Below are positions 1 to 5,652 of a DNA stretch of 7,903 bases, piece after piece. Origin of the DNA: Pseudomonadota bacterium (GTDB taxonomy: Bacteria > Pseudomonadota > Gammaproteobacteria > Burkholderiales > Burkholderiaceae); contig JAKORH010000201.1 in the NCBI GenBank assembly GCA_029777935.1, positions 1 to 7,903 of the forward strand, written 5' to 3'. Position 1 is the first letter of the stretch. Every line of letters starts with the position of its first letter. The notes below the pieces were generated by a model, which was not told the origin of the DNA, ran no database searches, and saw only the letters and a list, made by a program, of their open reading frames with translations. The translations under genes were made by a program, and so were the position numbers.

Positions 1-81
1 ACTGTCCTGCGCCGCGCGCCTAGCATCCCCGGGCCTTCTGGCGGCAACGCATCGTACGAATTGCCGACGGACAAGCTCTAG
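1..81 (+). CDS. Possible C-terminal end of an unidentified plus-strand gene (5' part outside window)
   Basis: Reading from base 1 gives 26 codons and then TAG at 79–81. The peptide ends in SGGNASYELPTDKL. I do not recognise the family. Support is indirect: most third codon positions are G or C (20 of 26), and a strong hairpin starts at the stop codon, which is where a gene end is expected. The next gene (145–570) is on the opposite strand, so this would be a convergent pair. The adjacent plus frame is also open here, up to a TGA near base 156, so coding status is uncertain. The 26 codons are too few to infer a function. Confidence 0.4.
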   Translation, partial: TVLRRAPSIPGPSGGNASYELPTDKL

Positions 82-110
82 GGCGAGTTCGATCACTCGA
101 ACTATCGCCC
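81..110. terminator. Bulged hairpin between convergent genes, likely bidirectional terminator
   Basis: GGGCGAGTTCGA (81–92) pairs with TCGAAC (97–102) and TCGCCC (105–110), with loop TCAC and a TA bulge at 103–104. This gives 12 base pairs. It begins at the last base of the TAG at 79–81 and lies downstream of the cytochrome stop on the other strand. A second hairpin follows at once: CCCGC and GCGGG at 109–123. No run of T residues follows on either strand, so it is not a textbook intrinsic terminator. A role in ending transcription or protecting mRNA 3' ends is inferred from position. Confidence 0.5.
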
Positions 111-144
111 CGCTCGGCGCGGGATTCCTGCCTCCGCTGCGGCG

Positions 145-570
145 CTACTTGGCCTGAATGCTGGCCAGATAGTCGATCAGCGCGCCGATCCGTCCGGCGA
201 CATACCACTCGGGACTCGGATCGCCCGGCTTGGTGCGATCGGGCGGCCGGAACGCTTCGCGGCGGAAGTCCTGGCCCCAGATCGGCATGTCGCGTGTGCC
301 GTGGGCACCGATTTCAGTCGGGCGCCCGTCGATGACCTGCCACGCCAACTGCGTCGGGAATGCGCCGCCGTTGCGCTTCGCGTAGGTCGTCAGGTCGGAC
401 GGCGCGGCGACCAGTTGCTTGCGCATCGGACCGTCGCCCTTGCCGCTCGCGCCATGGCAGGGCGCGCACCGCGAGAAGTATTCATACTTGCCGAGTTCGG
501 AAGCCTGCTGCGCCAGCGCAGGAAGGCACAGCGCGCTTGCGAGCAGGACCACACCCAGTTTTCCGTACAT
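145..570 (-). CDS. Secreted mono-haem cytochrome c (class I type)
   Basis: This encodes a 141-residue exported c-type cytochrome, expected to carry electrons in the periplasm. Residues 1–20 form a signal peptide (MYGK, then a hydrophobic stretch, then LPALA before QQ). The haem attachment motif CAPCH is at residues 35–39, with His39 as axial ligand. Met95 in the sequence RDMPIWG is the likely second ligand, and a C-terminal helix (IGALIDYLASIQAK) closes the fold. The start at 570 is chosen because GGAGG lies five bases upstream and the signal peptide begins there. The frame stays open upstream to an ATG at 678, but that stretch is neither hydrophobic nor family-like. No oxidase or dehydrogenase gene is adjacent, so the redox partner cannot be named. 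The fold class is confident; the pathway is not. Confidence 0.93.
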   Translation of the reverse strand: MYGKLGVVLLASALCLPALAQQASELGKYEYFSRCAPCHGASGKGDGPMRKQLVAAPSDLTTYAKRNGGAFPTQLAWQVIDGRPTEIGAHGTRDMPIWGQDFRREAFRPPDRTKPGDPSPEWYVAGRIGALIDYLASIQAK

Positions 571-782
571 GGTGGCCTCCTCAGTGGACTGCATCCGCTG
601 CCGCATCGACCGGGCGGGATTGCCCTTGATGTCGAGACTGAGCGGTTGATTGCATTGTGAGAATCCCTCTCCGCGCATAGTTGATGAACCGCAATCGCGC
701 GTACTGATGCCGCTGTGCGCTCGCGGCGGATTAGACCCGGCGCAGGATCGGTGGGGTGGCGGAGTCCGGGTAGCATGTCGAC
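571..782. other. Divergent intergenic region between cytochrome c and DUF1992 genes
   Basis: These 212 bases separate two divergent genes, so promoters for both should lie here. Apart from the cytochrome ribosome binding site, I could not find a -35/-10 pair with acceptable spacing on either strand. The DUF1992 start has only a weak upstream GGAG at 761–764, 18 bases from the ATG. A perfect 12-base palindrome overlaps the plus-strand start and is listed separately. Confidence 0.5.
576..582 (-). promoter_or_regulatory. Ribosome binding site of the cytochrome c gene
   Basis: On the minus strand GAGGAGG precedes the ATG at 570 with a spacer of five bases. It decides between the ATG at 570 and the longer open frame beginning at 678, which has no comparable site. 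Confidence 0.8.
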
Positions 783-785
783 ATG
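774..785. repeat. Perfect 12-bp palindrome overlapping a start codon
   Basis: CATGTCGACATG reads the same on both strands, and its last three bases are the ATG start codon of the DUF1992 gene. It could be an operator, or a small mRNA hairpin over the start, but it may be chance; no second copy was noticed in the window. Function is inference only. Confidence 0.45.
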
Positions 786-1172
786 CTGCTCGAAGGCTTC
801 CCCGGGCTGGCCGCGCTGGTCGAACGCCGCATCGAAGAGGCGATCGCGCGCGGCGAATTCGACCACCTTCCCGGCGCGGGCCGGCCGCTCGCTCTCGATG
901 ACGACCTGCTGGTGCCGGAGGAAATGCGGGTCGCCAACCGCATCCTGAAGAATGCCGGCTTCGTGCCGCCCGAGGCGCAACAGATCGCCGAAGTCAACGC
1001 GCTGCTCGCGCAGATGGAGCGCGAGCAGATGGCGCCGCGCGACGACTCGCCGCAGGCGCGGCGCCTGCGGGCGCTGCTGATCCAGCTCGAGATTTCCGGC
1101 CGTAGCGCGACCTCGCGCATCGCGTGGATCCGGTACGAGGAGGCGCTCGCGGCGCGGTTCGCTCGACCCTGA
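783..1172 (+). CDS. DUF1992 (DnaJ-family-associated domain) protein
   Basis: This encodes a 129-residue soluble protein that consists almost entirely of a DUF1992 domain, the domain found in E. coli YhdN and in eukaryotic DNAJC28. Family hallmarks are EEAIARGEFDHLPGAGRPL (about residues 18–36), the acidic LDDDLLVPEEMR (38–49) and ANRILKNAGFVPPE (51–64). The second half is a charged alpha-helical region. There is no J-domain HPD motif, signal peptide or membrane segment, so it should be cytoplasmic. The biochemical role of the family is not established. The start is well constrained: an in-frame TAG sits at 771–773, leaving the ATG at 783 as the first usable start, although its ribosome binding site is weak. 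It appears to be a single-gene unit, with a hairpin 29 bases after the stop. Confidence 0.9.
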   Translation: MLLEGFPGLAALVERRIEEAIARGEFDHLPGAGRPLALDDDLLVPEEMRVANRILKNAGFVPPEAQQIAEVNALLAQMEREQMAPRDDSPQARRLRALLIQLEISGRSATSRIAWIRYEEALAARFARP

Positions 1173-1201
1173 TTCGTGCGGGGTCTTGAAATAGTCCAGC
1201 G

Positions 1202-1220
1202 CGGCGCCAAGTAGGCGCCG
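1202..1220 (+). terminator. Candidate intrinsic terminator after the DUF1992 gene
   Basis: CGGCGCC (1202–1208) and GGCGCCG (1214–1220) form a perfect seven-base-pair GC stem with loop AAGTA, followed by TTTG. It lies between the DUF1992 stop at 1172 and the LemA ribosome binding site at 1236. The T run is short (three), so termination would be weak. It could instead act as a 5' leader hairpin of the LemA transcript. Confidence 0.45.
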
Positions 1221-1235
1221 TTTGTGCCAACCGTC

Positions 1236-1241
1236 GAGGAG
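1236..1241 (+). promoter_or_regulatory. Ribosome binding site of lemA
   Basis: GAGGAG with a spacer of AAGCC before the ATG at 1247. It is a strong site and fixes the start that gives a complete lipoprotein signal. Confidence 0.8.
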
Positions 1242-1246
1242 AAGCC

Positions 1247-1843
1247 ATGCGTTTGCGCGCACTGATCGCCGTGGTGCTGGCGTCGTTGCTGGCCGGCTGC
1301 GGCTACAACGAGATCCAGTCGAAGGACGAAGCGGTGAAGGCCGCGTGGTCCGAAGTGCTGTCGCAGTATCAGCGCCGCGCGGATCTGATTCCGAACATCG
1401 TCAACACCGTGAAGGGCGAGGCGAACTTCGAGCAGGAGACGCTGACGCGTGTGATCGAGGCGCGCGCCAAGGCGACCTCGATCCAGGCTACGCCGGAGCT
1501 GCTGAACGACCCGGCCGCGCTGCAGAAATTCCAGCAGGCACAGGGCGAGCTCACCAGCGCGCTGTCGCGCCTGATGGTCGTGGTGGAGCGCTATCCGGAC
1601 CTGAAGACCAATGCCGGCTTCCAGGATCTGCGCACGCAGCTCGAAGGCACCGAGAACCGGATCACGGTGGCGCGCAACCGCTTCATCAAGGCCACACAGG
1701 ATTACAACGTGCTGGTGCGGCAGTTCCCGGTCAACTTGACCGCGATGCTGTTCGGCTACAAGGAAAAGGCGCAGTTCACGGTCGAGAACGAAGCGGTGAT
1801 CAGCAAGCCGCCGACGGTGGATTTCGGCGCGCCGAAGAAGTAG
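1247..1843 (+). CDS. lemA: LemA family lipoprotein
   Basis: This encodes a 198-residue LemA-family protein, a usual length for the family. The N terminus is a lipoprotein signal: positive MRLR, a hydrophobic core and the lipobox LAGC with the lipidated Cys18. The following residue is Gly, not Asp, so outer-membrane sorting is plausible. The mature part is an alpha-helical bundle with the family signatures EAVKAAWSEVLSQYQRRADL and IPNIVNTVKG (about residues 27–57), then NRITVARNRFIKATQDYN (about 138–155) and a C-terminal FPVNLTAMLFGY. The molecular function of LemA is not firmly known; the family is repeatedly found next to TPM-domain genes, as here, and is linked to the cell envelope. GAGGAG at 1236–1241 lies five bases from the ATG. 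The TPM gene follows after 16 bases, consistent with an operon. Confidence 0.95.
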   Translation: MRLRALIAVVLASLLAGCGYNEIQSKDEAVKAAWSEVLSQYQRRADLIPNIVNTVKGEANFEQETLTRVIEARAKATSIQATPELLNDPAALQKFQQAQGELTSALSRLMVVVERYPDLKTNAGFQDLRTQLEGTENRITVARNRFIKATQDYNVLVRQFPVNLTAMLFGYKEKAQFTVENEAVISKPPTVDFGAPKK

Positions 1844-1859
1844 TGCCCGATCGCTCGTC

Positions 1860-2768
1860 ATGAGCCGCTGGCTGCGCGCGCTCGCCGCGCTGTTCCTCTT
1901 CGCCGCGGCGATCGCCGCGCTGGCGCAGCCGCGGCAGCCGGACGGGCTGCTCGGCGTGCCGCCGCTGGCGCGCGTGACCGACACCACGGGCACGCTGTCG
2001 GCGGCGGGCCGGCAGGCGCTGGAGGCGAAGCTCGCCGCGTTCGAGAGCGCGCACGGCTCGCAGATCGCGATCGTGATGGTCGGCAGCACGCAGCCCGAGC
2101 CGATCTCCGATTACGCGCAGCGCATCGGCGACGCGTGGAAGATCGGCCGCAAGGGCATCGGCGACGGGCTGCTGATCGTGGTGGCGAAGGACGATCGCCG
2201 AGTGTGGATCGCGGTGGCCAAGGCGCTCGAAGGCGCGATCCCCGATCTCGCGGCCAAGCGCGTGATCCGCGAGCAGATCGCGCCGCGTTTCGCGCAGGGC
2301 GATTACGCGGGCGGGCTGTCGGCGGGCCTTGACGCGATCTTCAAGCTGATCGAAGGCGAGGGTTTGCCGACACCGGCCGGCGTGTCCGAGCGGCAGATCG
2401 ACGCCGGCGAGGGCGCGCTCGCGCTGCTCGTGCCGTTCGTCATGGGAGGCATCGTCGTCGGCGCGATCCTGCGGCGTATCCTCGGCCGGCCCGGCGCACT
2501 GCTCGCCGGCGGCGGCGCCGGGGCGGTCGCGGGCTGGATGCTGTCGTCGATCGCGCTCGGATTCGCCGCCGGCATCGCGGTGCTGGTCTTCTCGCTGCTC
2601 GGCGGCCTGTCGGGCGCGGGACGCGCGCTCGGCGGGCGGCGCGGGGGAGTCTTCATTCCCGGCGGCTGGGGCGGGGGCGGCGGCTGGTCTTCCGGCGGCG
2701 GTGGGGGCGGTTGGAGCTCGGGCGGCGGCGGCGACTTCGGCGGCGGTGGCGCGGGCGGGAGCTGGTGA
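1860..2768 (+). CDS. Secreted, membrane-anchored TPM-domain (YgcG-like) protein with Gly-rich tail
   Basis: This 302-residue protein has four parts. Residues 1–22 are a signal peptide ending in ALA before Q23. A TPM (DUF477) domain covers about 35–165, with VTDTTGTLS at 39–47, GDGLLIVVAKDDRRVWIAV at 101–119 and the family-typical RFAQGDYAGGLSAGLDAI near its end. A hydrophobic region with two or more membrane segments covers about 186–250. A low-complexity Gly/Trp/Ser tail (about 268–302) ends in GGAGGSW. This order is typical of E. coli YgcG-like proteins. TPM domains include an Arabidopsis thylakoid protein with reported phosphatase activity and a role in photosystem II repair, but the bacterial activity is uncertain. 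The TPM domain should lie in the periplasm. No clear ribosome binding site precedes the ATG, so translation may depend on reinitiation after lemA, 16 bases upstream. Confidence 0.93.
   Translation: MSRWLRALAALFLFAAAIAALAQPRQPDGLLGVPPLARVTDTTGTLSAAGRQALEAKLAAFESAHGSQIAIVMVGSTQPEPISDYAQRIGDAWKIGRKGIGDGLLIVVAKDDRRVWIAVAKALEGAIPDLAAKRVIREQIAPRFAQGDYAGGLSAGLDAIFKLIEGEGLPTPAGVSERQIDAGEGALALLVPFVMGGIVVGAILRRILGRPGALLAGGGAGAVAGWMLSSIALGFAAGIAVLVFSLLGGLSGAGRALGGRRGGVFIPGGWGGGGGWSSGGGGGGWSSGGGGDFGGGGAGGSW
2661..2765 (+). repeat. Glycine-rich low-complexity coding repeat (GGGGWSS units)
   Basis: The 3' end of the TPM gene is a GGC/GGG-rich tract encoding about 35 residues, with two copies of a GGGGWSSGGG unit and then DFGGGGAGGSW. 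Such a tract is typical of YgcG-like tails. At DNA level it is repetitive and strongly G-biased on the plus strand, so it is a likely site for slippage and sequencing error. Confidence 0.75.
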
Positions 2769-3271
2769 TGCGAATCCGGCGCTGGCTGAAGCACTGGCTG
2801 ATCACGCCACGGCGCGTGCACAGGGTACTGCCGCCCGCGGCGCTCGAACGAATCCGCGAAGCGATCGCGCAGACCGAAGCGCAGCACGCGGGCGAGATCC
2901 GCTTCGCGGTCGAAGCGTCGCTGCCGTGGAGCTACCTGAAGCGCAACGCGCCGGCTCGCCAGCGCGCGACGATGGTGTTTTCCAAGCTGCGTGTGTGGGA
3001 CACCGAGCAGAACAACGGCGTGCTGCTATACGTCGATCTGGCCGACCAGGCGATCGAGATCGTTGCCGATCGCGGCATTGCCCGCCACGTACCGCGCCAC
3101 GAATGGGAAGCGATCTGCAATGCCGTGCGCGAGCATTTCCGCCGCCGCGACTTCGAAGCCGGCGCTATCGCCGGCGTGCAGGCGATCGGCGCACTGCTCG
3201 CACGCCACTTTCCGCTCGCGCCCGGTGCGGTGAATCGCAACGAACTGTCCGACAAGCCGGCGGTGCTTTAA
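2768..3271 (+). CDS. Second TPM-domain protein, without signal peptide or membrane anchor
   Basis: This encodes 167 residues. The TPM-type domain covers about residues 22–147: ALERIREAIAQTEAQHAGEIRF (25–46), then NNGVLLYVDLADQAIEIVAD (82–101), RGIARHVPRHEW, and a closing segment with FEAGAIAGVQAIGALLARHF. It has no signal peptide, membrane segment or Gly-rich tail, unlike the TPM gene before it, so it should be cytoplasmic or held at the inner face of the membrane by the basic N terminus (RIRRWLKHWLITPRR). The frame is open further upstream, but the ATG at 2768 is chosen because it overlaps the previous stop (TGATG) and has GGGAG six bases before it, a translationally coupled arrangement. The paired secreted and non-secreted TPM genes behind lemA suggest a joint envelope role; the reaction is unknown. 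Confidence 0.9.
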   Translation: MRIRRWLKHWLITPRRVHRVLPPAALERIREAIAQTEAQHAGEIRFAVEASLPWSYLKRNAPARQRATMVFSKLRVWDTEQNNGVLLYVDLADQAIEIVADRGIARHVPRHEWEAICNAVREHFRRRDFEAGAIAGVQAIGALLARHFPLAPGAVNRNELSDKPAVL

Positions 3272-3276
3272 GCGAC

Positions 3277-3288
3277 GCGCGATCGCGC
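3277..3288. repeat. 12-bp palindrome after the second TPM gene
   Basis: GCGCGATCGCGC is a perfect palindrome beginning six bases after the TAA at 3269–3271. It could form a short hairpin at the end of the lemA–TPM transcript, but no T run follows, and this GATCGCG composition is common in the local coding sequence, so chance is likely. Confidence 0.25.
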
Positions 3289-3346
3289 CGCAGGCGCCGT
3301 AAGCTTGGTGCGCGCGCGCCGACCAACCGGCAGCGCAATTCGCATC

Positions 3347-3351
3347 GGAGG
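3347..3351 (+). promoter_or_regulatory. Ribosome binding site of msrA
   Basis: GGAGG with the spacer TTTCA before the ATG at 3357. This is a strong consensus site and supports the chosen start. Confidence 0.8.
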
Positions 3352-3356
3352 TTTCA

Positions 3357-3932
3357 ATGTCGATCGGCAAACCCCTCGGCGTTGCTCCGCGTCCCGGCAA
3401 CGAATTCGCCACGCTCGGCGGTGGCTGCTTCTGGTGCCTGGAGGCGGTGTACGAGGAACTCGACGGTGTGGTCGACGTGGAGTCCGGCTACGCCGGCGGC
3501 CACGTCGAGAATCCGACCTATCGCGCGGTATGCGACGGCGGCACCGGGCACGCGGAAGTGGTTCGGATCGAGTTCGACCCGGCGCGGATCAGCTACCGCG
3601 AGATCCTCGAGGTGTTCTTCGCGATCCACGACCCGACCACGTTGAACCGCCAGGGCAACGATGTCGGCGCGCAGTACCGCTCGGTGATCTTCCACCACTC
3701 CGAAGAGCAGAAGCAGATCGCCGCGTCGATCATCGCCGAGATCGAGCCACACTACGGCGCGCCGCTGGTCACCCAGCTCGTGCCTGCGGCGGAGTACTAC
3801 CGCGCCGAGACCTACCACCAGGAGTACTTCCGCCACAACGCCGGGCAGGGCTACTGCATGTTCGTCGTGGCGCCGAAGGTCGAGAAGTTCCGCAAGACAT
3901 TCGCCGCGAAGCGGAAGAAGGCGTCGGCGTGA
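3357..3932 (+). CDS. msrA: Peptide-methionine (S)-S-oxide reductase MsrA
   Basis: MsrA reduces methionine-S-sulfoxide, free or in proteins, back to methionine, with electrons normally from thioredoxin. The 191-residue product shows the active site GGGCFWCLEAVY with catalytic Cys24, followed by GYAGGHVENPTYRAVC and TGHAEVVRIEFDP. The late motifs AEYYRAETYHQEYF and GQGYC are also present, and Cys167 in GYC matches the position of a recycling cysteine (compare E. coli Cys198). All residues expected for an active enzyme are visible. There is no signal peptide and no fused MsrB domain, so it is a cytoplasmic stand-alone MsrA. GGAGG at 3347–3351 lies five bases before the ATG. It follows the TPM gene by 85 bases and may have its own promoter or be read through from it. 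Confidence 0.97.
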   Translation: MSIGKPLGVAPRPGNEFATLGGGCFWCLEAVYEELDGVVDVESGYAGGHVENPTYRAVCDGGTGHAEVVRIEFDPARISYREILEVFFAIHDPTTLNRQGNDVGAQYRSVIFHHSEEQKQIAASIIAEIEPHYGAPLVTQLVPAAEYYRAETYHQEYFRHNAGQGYCMFVVAPKVEKFRKTFAAKRKKASA

Positions 3933-3963
3933 TTGAAGACTTTGCCCCCACGTTCGTTCAAAG

Positions 3964-4015
3964 CGAGGCGCATGGCGATTTGCGCCCTCGGGCTCGATTC
4001 TTCCGGCACGGAAGA
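3964..4015. terminator. Two hairpins between convergent msrA and DUF2442 genes
   Basis: The 106 bases between the two convergent stops hold two inverted repeats. The first pairs CGAGGCGCA (3964–3972) with TGCGCCCTCG (3981–3990), nine pairs with one bulged base and an eight-base loop. The second pairs TCTTCC (3999–4004) with GGAAGA (4010–4015) around GGCAC. Neither has a good T run, so a terminator role is inferred mainly from position. No gene is visible in the gap. Confidence 0.4.
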
Positions 4016-4038
4016 TTGAAGGCGTGGCGACGGGTTCG

Positions 4039-4284
4039 TTACGCGGTGACGCGTAATGCCGATCGAAGAAATTCCGGTGCGAGGTCGGCCCCGTTCGGCC
4101 AGACGAGGGTCTTCAGCTCGGGGTGTACCTGAAACGAGCGGAACATCTCGTTGCGCTTCAGCGGCTCGAAGATCGGCCCTTCAAGGACACCGGCAAGGTC
4201 GACCTCGCCCTCGGCGCCGTCGCTGAAGCGCAGCCAGACCGTGTAGTCCCTGACATAGCGCGCGTCGATCAATCGAGAAATCAT
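4039..4284 (-). CDS. DUF2442 domain protein
   Basis: This encodes an 81-residue single-domain DUF2442 protein of usual family length. Recognisable elements are the N-terminal YVRDYTVWLRFSDGAEGEVDL (about residues 10–30), GPIFEPLKRNEMF (36–48) and the strong C-terminal motif LVWPNGADLAPEFL (60–73). There is no export signal. The function is not established; the family is small, beta-rich and often sits next to small genes such as DUF4160, which gives it a toxin–antitoxin-like context. The start at 4284 is supported by GGAG at 4293–4296 and by the family N terminus; the frame stays open upstream, but that part overlaps the DUF4160 gene. It starts five bases after the DUF4160 stop, so the two are almost certainly co-transcribed. 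Confidence 0.88.
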   Translation of the reverse strand: MISRLIDARYVRDYTVWLRFSDGAEGEVDLAGVLEGPIFEPLKRNEMFRSFQVHPELKTLVWPNGADLAPEFLRSALRVTA

Positions 4285-4289
4285 CGTGG

Positions 4290-4547
4290 TCACTCCAGCG
4301 GTTCGATGCGTGGCAGTGGTTGTGCGGCGCGGGCGAGCTCCCAAGCGTGAACCAATTCTGCCCGATGCATCACGCGCCACTCCTGAACATGGTTCAGGGC
4401 ACGGCGCGGAAGATCGCCGTTGACCGCGCCGGACATGATTTCGATCGTGACCTGGAAGTCGCCGTAAATCGCGTGAAAGTGCGCCGGCTCGTGGTCCCGG
4501 TAGTACATGGCGATCACGATGCCGAGAAAGCGACTGAGTTCGGGCAC
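4290..4547 (-). CDS. DUF4160 domain protein (GTG start)
   Basis: This encodes 85 residues spanning a whole DUF4160 domain. The signature is MPELSRFLGIVIAMYYRDHE then PAHFHAIYGDF (residues 1–31), with a His/Asp-rich DHxPAHFHA motif, then LPRRALNHVQEW (47–58), a HRAELVHAWELAR helix and the usual IEPL end. Conserved polar His, Asp and Glu residues could form an active or binding site, but no activity is established for the family. The start codon is GTG: the base triplet at 4545–4547 is CAC on the plus strand. No good ribosome binding site is visible, but the conserved N-terminal MPELSRF is lost if the next ATG (codon 14) is used. It lies 37 bases after the DUF72 stop and 5 before DUF2442. Confidence 0.87.
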   Translation of the reverse strand: MPELSRFLGIVIAMYYRDHEPAHFHAIYGDFQVTIEIMSGAVNGDLPRRALNHVQEWRVMHRAELVHAWELARAAQPLPRIEPLE

Positions 4548-4584
4548 GGCGGAAGTCTACTCGCCGATGCGCTGCTCAGCCGAC

Positions 4585-5640
4585 TCACCGAGCCACGACC
4601 GCTTTCGCCAGCTCGATGCACGACAGCGGCGCGCTGCCCTCGGCCTTGTTAGAGACGATCACGAACGCCGGCTGATCGCTCCTGATCGCGACGTGGATCA
4701 GGTGCGCCAGCGCGCCGCGCGTCAGGATGTCGGAGTCCAGCAGCCGGTCGAATGGCGCGTAGCGCTGCTTGGCCTCGTCGTACCTGTAGCCCGCATGCAG
4801 GTTCCAGCGCACTACCAGCGGTCCTTTCAGTCTCCAGTCGTCGCCTTCGCCGGCAGCGGCATCCATCGCGCGCAGCGCGGTGCCCTGGCGCGCCGCGGCC
4901 GGCATCCGCGCGTGGATGTTCAGGCACAGGCGCGCGCCGGCCTCGGCCAGGGTGCGCACGAAGCGCGGCGTCAGCAGTTCCGGGTCGCGCGGCTCGACCG
5001 CGTAGATCGGCCCGACCCCGTCGATTTCGCGCGGCAGCCCGGAGATGAATTCGCCGATGCGCGCCACGGTCGCGTGCAGTGCGTCGGCCGGCCACAGCAT
5101 TTCGCGCGGCAGCGGCGAAAGCTGGAACACGAGCGGCCCCGCCTTGGCGCCGAGGCCCGCCAGCGCAGGCGCGACGAAGCATTCCCGCGCGAACGGTGCG
5201 TCGAGGAAGCGCGGATTCAGTGCGTCCGGCGCGCCGTGCTCACCGCGAATCACCGCATCGCTGACCTGCGCCGGCGCCTTGACCACGAAGCGGAAGGCCG
5301 CCGGTACCTGTTGCGCGTAGCGCGCGTATTCGTCGCGCGCGAGCGGCTGGTAGAAACCGCGGTCGATGCCGACCGTGCGCAACAGCGGATGCCGGGCGTA
5401 GGCGGCCAGCCCGTGGCGGGCGAGCTGGCCTTCGGTGTACGCACCGCGGTACACGGTGCCCTGCCAGCCAGGGAAGCTCCACGACGAGGTGCCGAGGTAG
5501 ACGCCCGCGGGCAGGCGATGGCCGAGCCGCACCAGTTCTTCGGCGAACGGCGGCGCACCGACATCGCCGGTCGTGACGGGCCGCGGGGCGTCGTCGGGAA
5601 AGAAGTCGCGGCCGGCGTCGGCCGCGTGGCGCGAGGTCAT
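4585..5640 (-). CDS. DUF72 (YecE-like) TIM-barrel protein, long form
   Basis: This encodes a 351-residue DUF72 protein. The N-terminal barrel motif VYLGTSSWSFPGWQGTVY is at residues 47–64, followed by YARHPLLRTVGIDRGFYQPL (about 80–99), FRFVVKAPAQVSD, the central GPLVFQLSPL (about 186–195), and the late signature VSNKAEGSAPLS near the C terminus. The fold is a TIM-type barrel related to E. coli YecE; no reaction has been firmly assigned. It is longer than the 240–270 residues of many DUF72 proteins because of about 46 residues before the first strand and insertions in the second half. The ATG at 5640 has only a weak ribosome binding site; a GTG at codon 37 is a possible alternative. It follows the small membrane-protein gene by 12 bases. 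Confidence 0.92.
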   Translation of the reverse strand: MTSRHAADAGRDFFPDDAPRPVTTGDVGAPPFAEELVRLGHRLPAGVYLGTSSWSFPGWQGTVYRGAYTEGQLARHGLAAYARHPLLRTVGIDRGFYQPLARDEYARYAQQVPAAFRFVVKAPAQVSDAVIRGEHGAPDALNPRFLDAPFARECFVAPALAGLGAKAGPLVFQLSPLPREMLWPADALHATVARIGEFISGLPREIDGVGPIYAVEPRDPELLTPRFVRTLAEAGARLCLNIHARMPAAARQGTALRAMDAAAGEGDDWRLKGPLVVRWNLHAGYRYDEAKQRYAPFDRLLDSDILTRGALAHLIHVAIRSDQPAFVIVSNKAEGSAPLSCIELAKAVVAR

Positions 5641-5652
5641 CGCGCCAGTGTC

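Noticed and set aside
571..678. N-terminal extension of the cytochrome to an ATG at 678
   Set aside because: It would put 36 non-hydrophobic residues before the signal peptide, and the ATG at 570 has a strong ribosome binding site.
1186..1214. TTGAAA at 1186–1191 as a -35 box for lemA
   Set aside because: No acceptable -10 sequence lies 16–18 bases downstream; the best candidate (AAGTAG) matches only two consensus positions.
390..1262. A 290-codon minus-strand frame covering the DUF1992 region
   Set aside because: It is antisense to DUF1992 and runs out of frame into the cytochrome gene. The translation has no domain features.
731..2089. A 452-codon minus-strand frame opposite DUF1992 and lemA
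   Set aside because: It is a shadow of DUF1992, lemA and the first TPM gene, all of which carry clear family motifs on the plus strand.
3305..3326. TTGGT and ACCAA arms upstream of msrA as an attenuator
   Set aside because: The arms are interrupted by mismatches in an alternating GC run, and neither a T tract nor a conserved leader pattern is visible.
3305..4132. A 275-codon plus-strand frame overlapping msrA
   Set aside because: It is a frame-shifted reading of msrA; the real frame has GCFWC and the later MsrA motifs.
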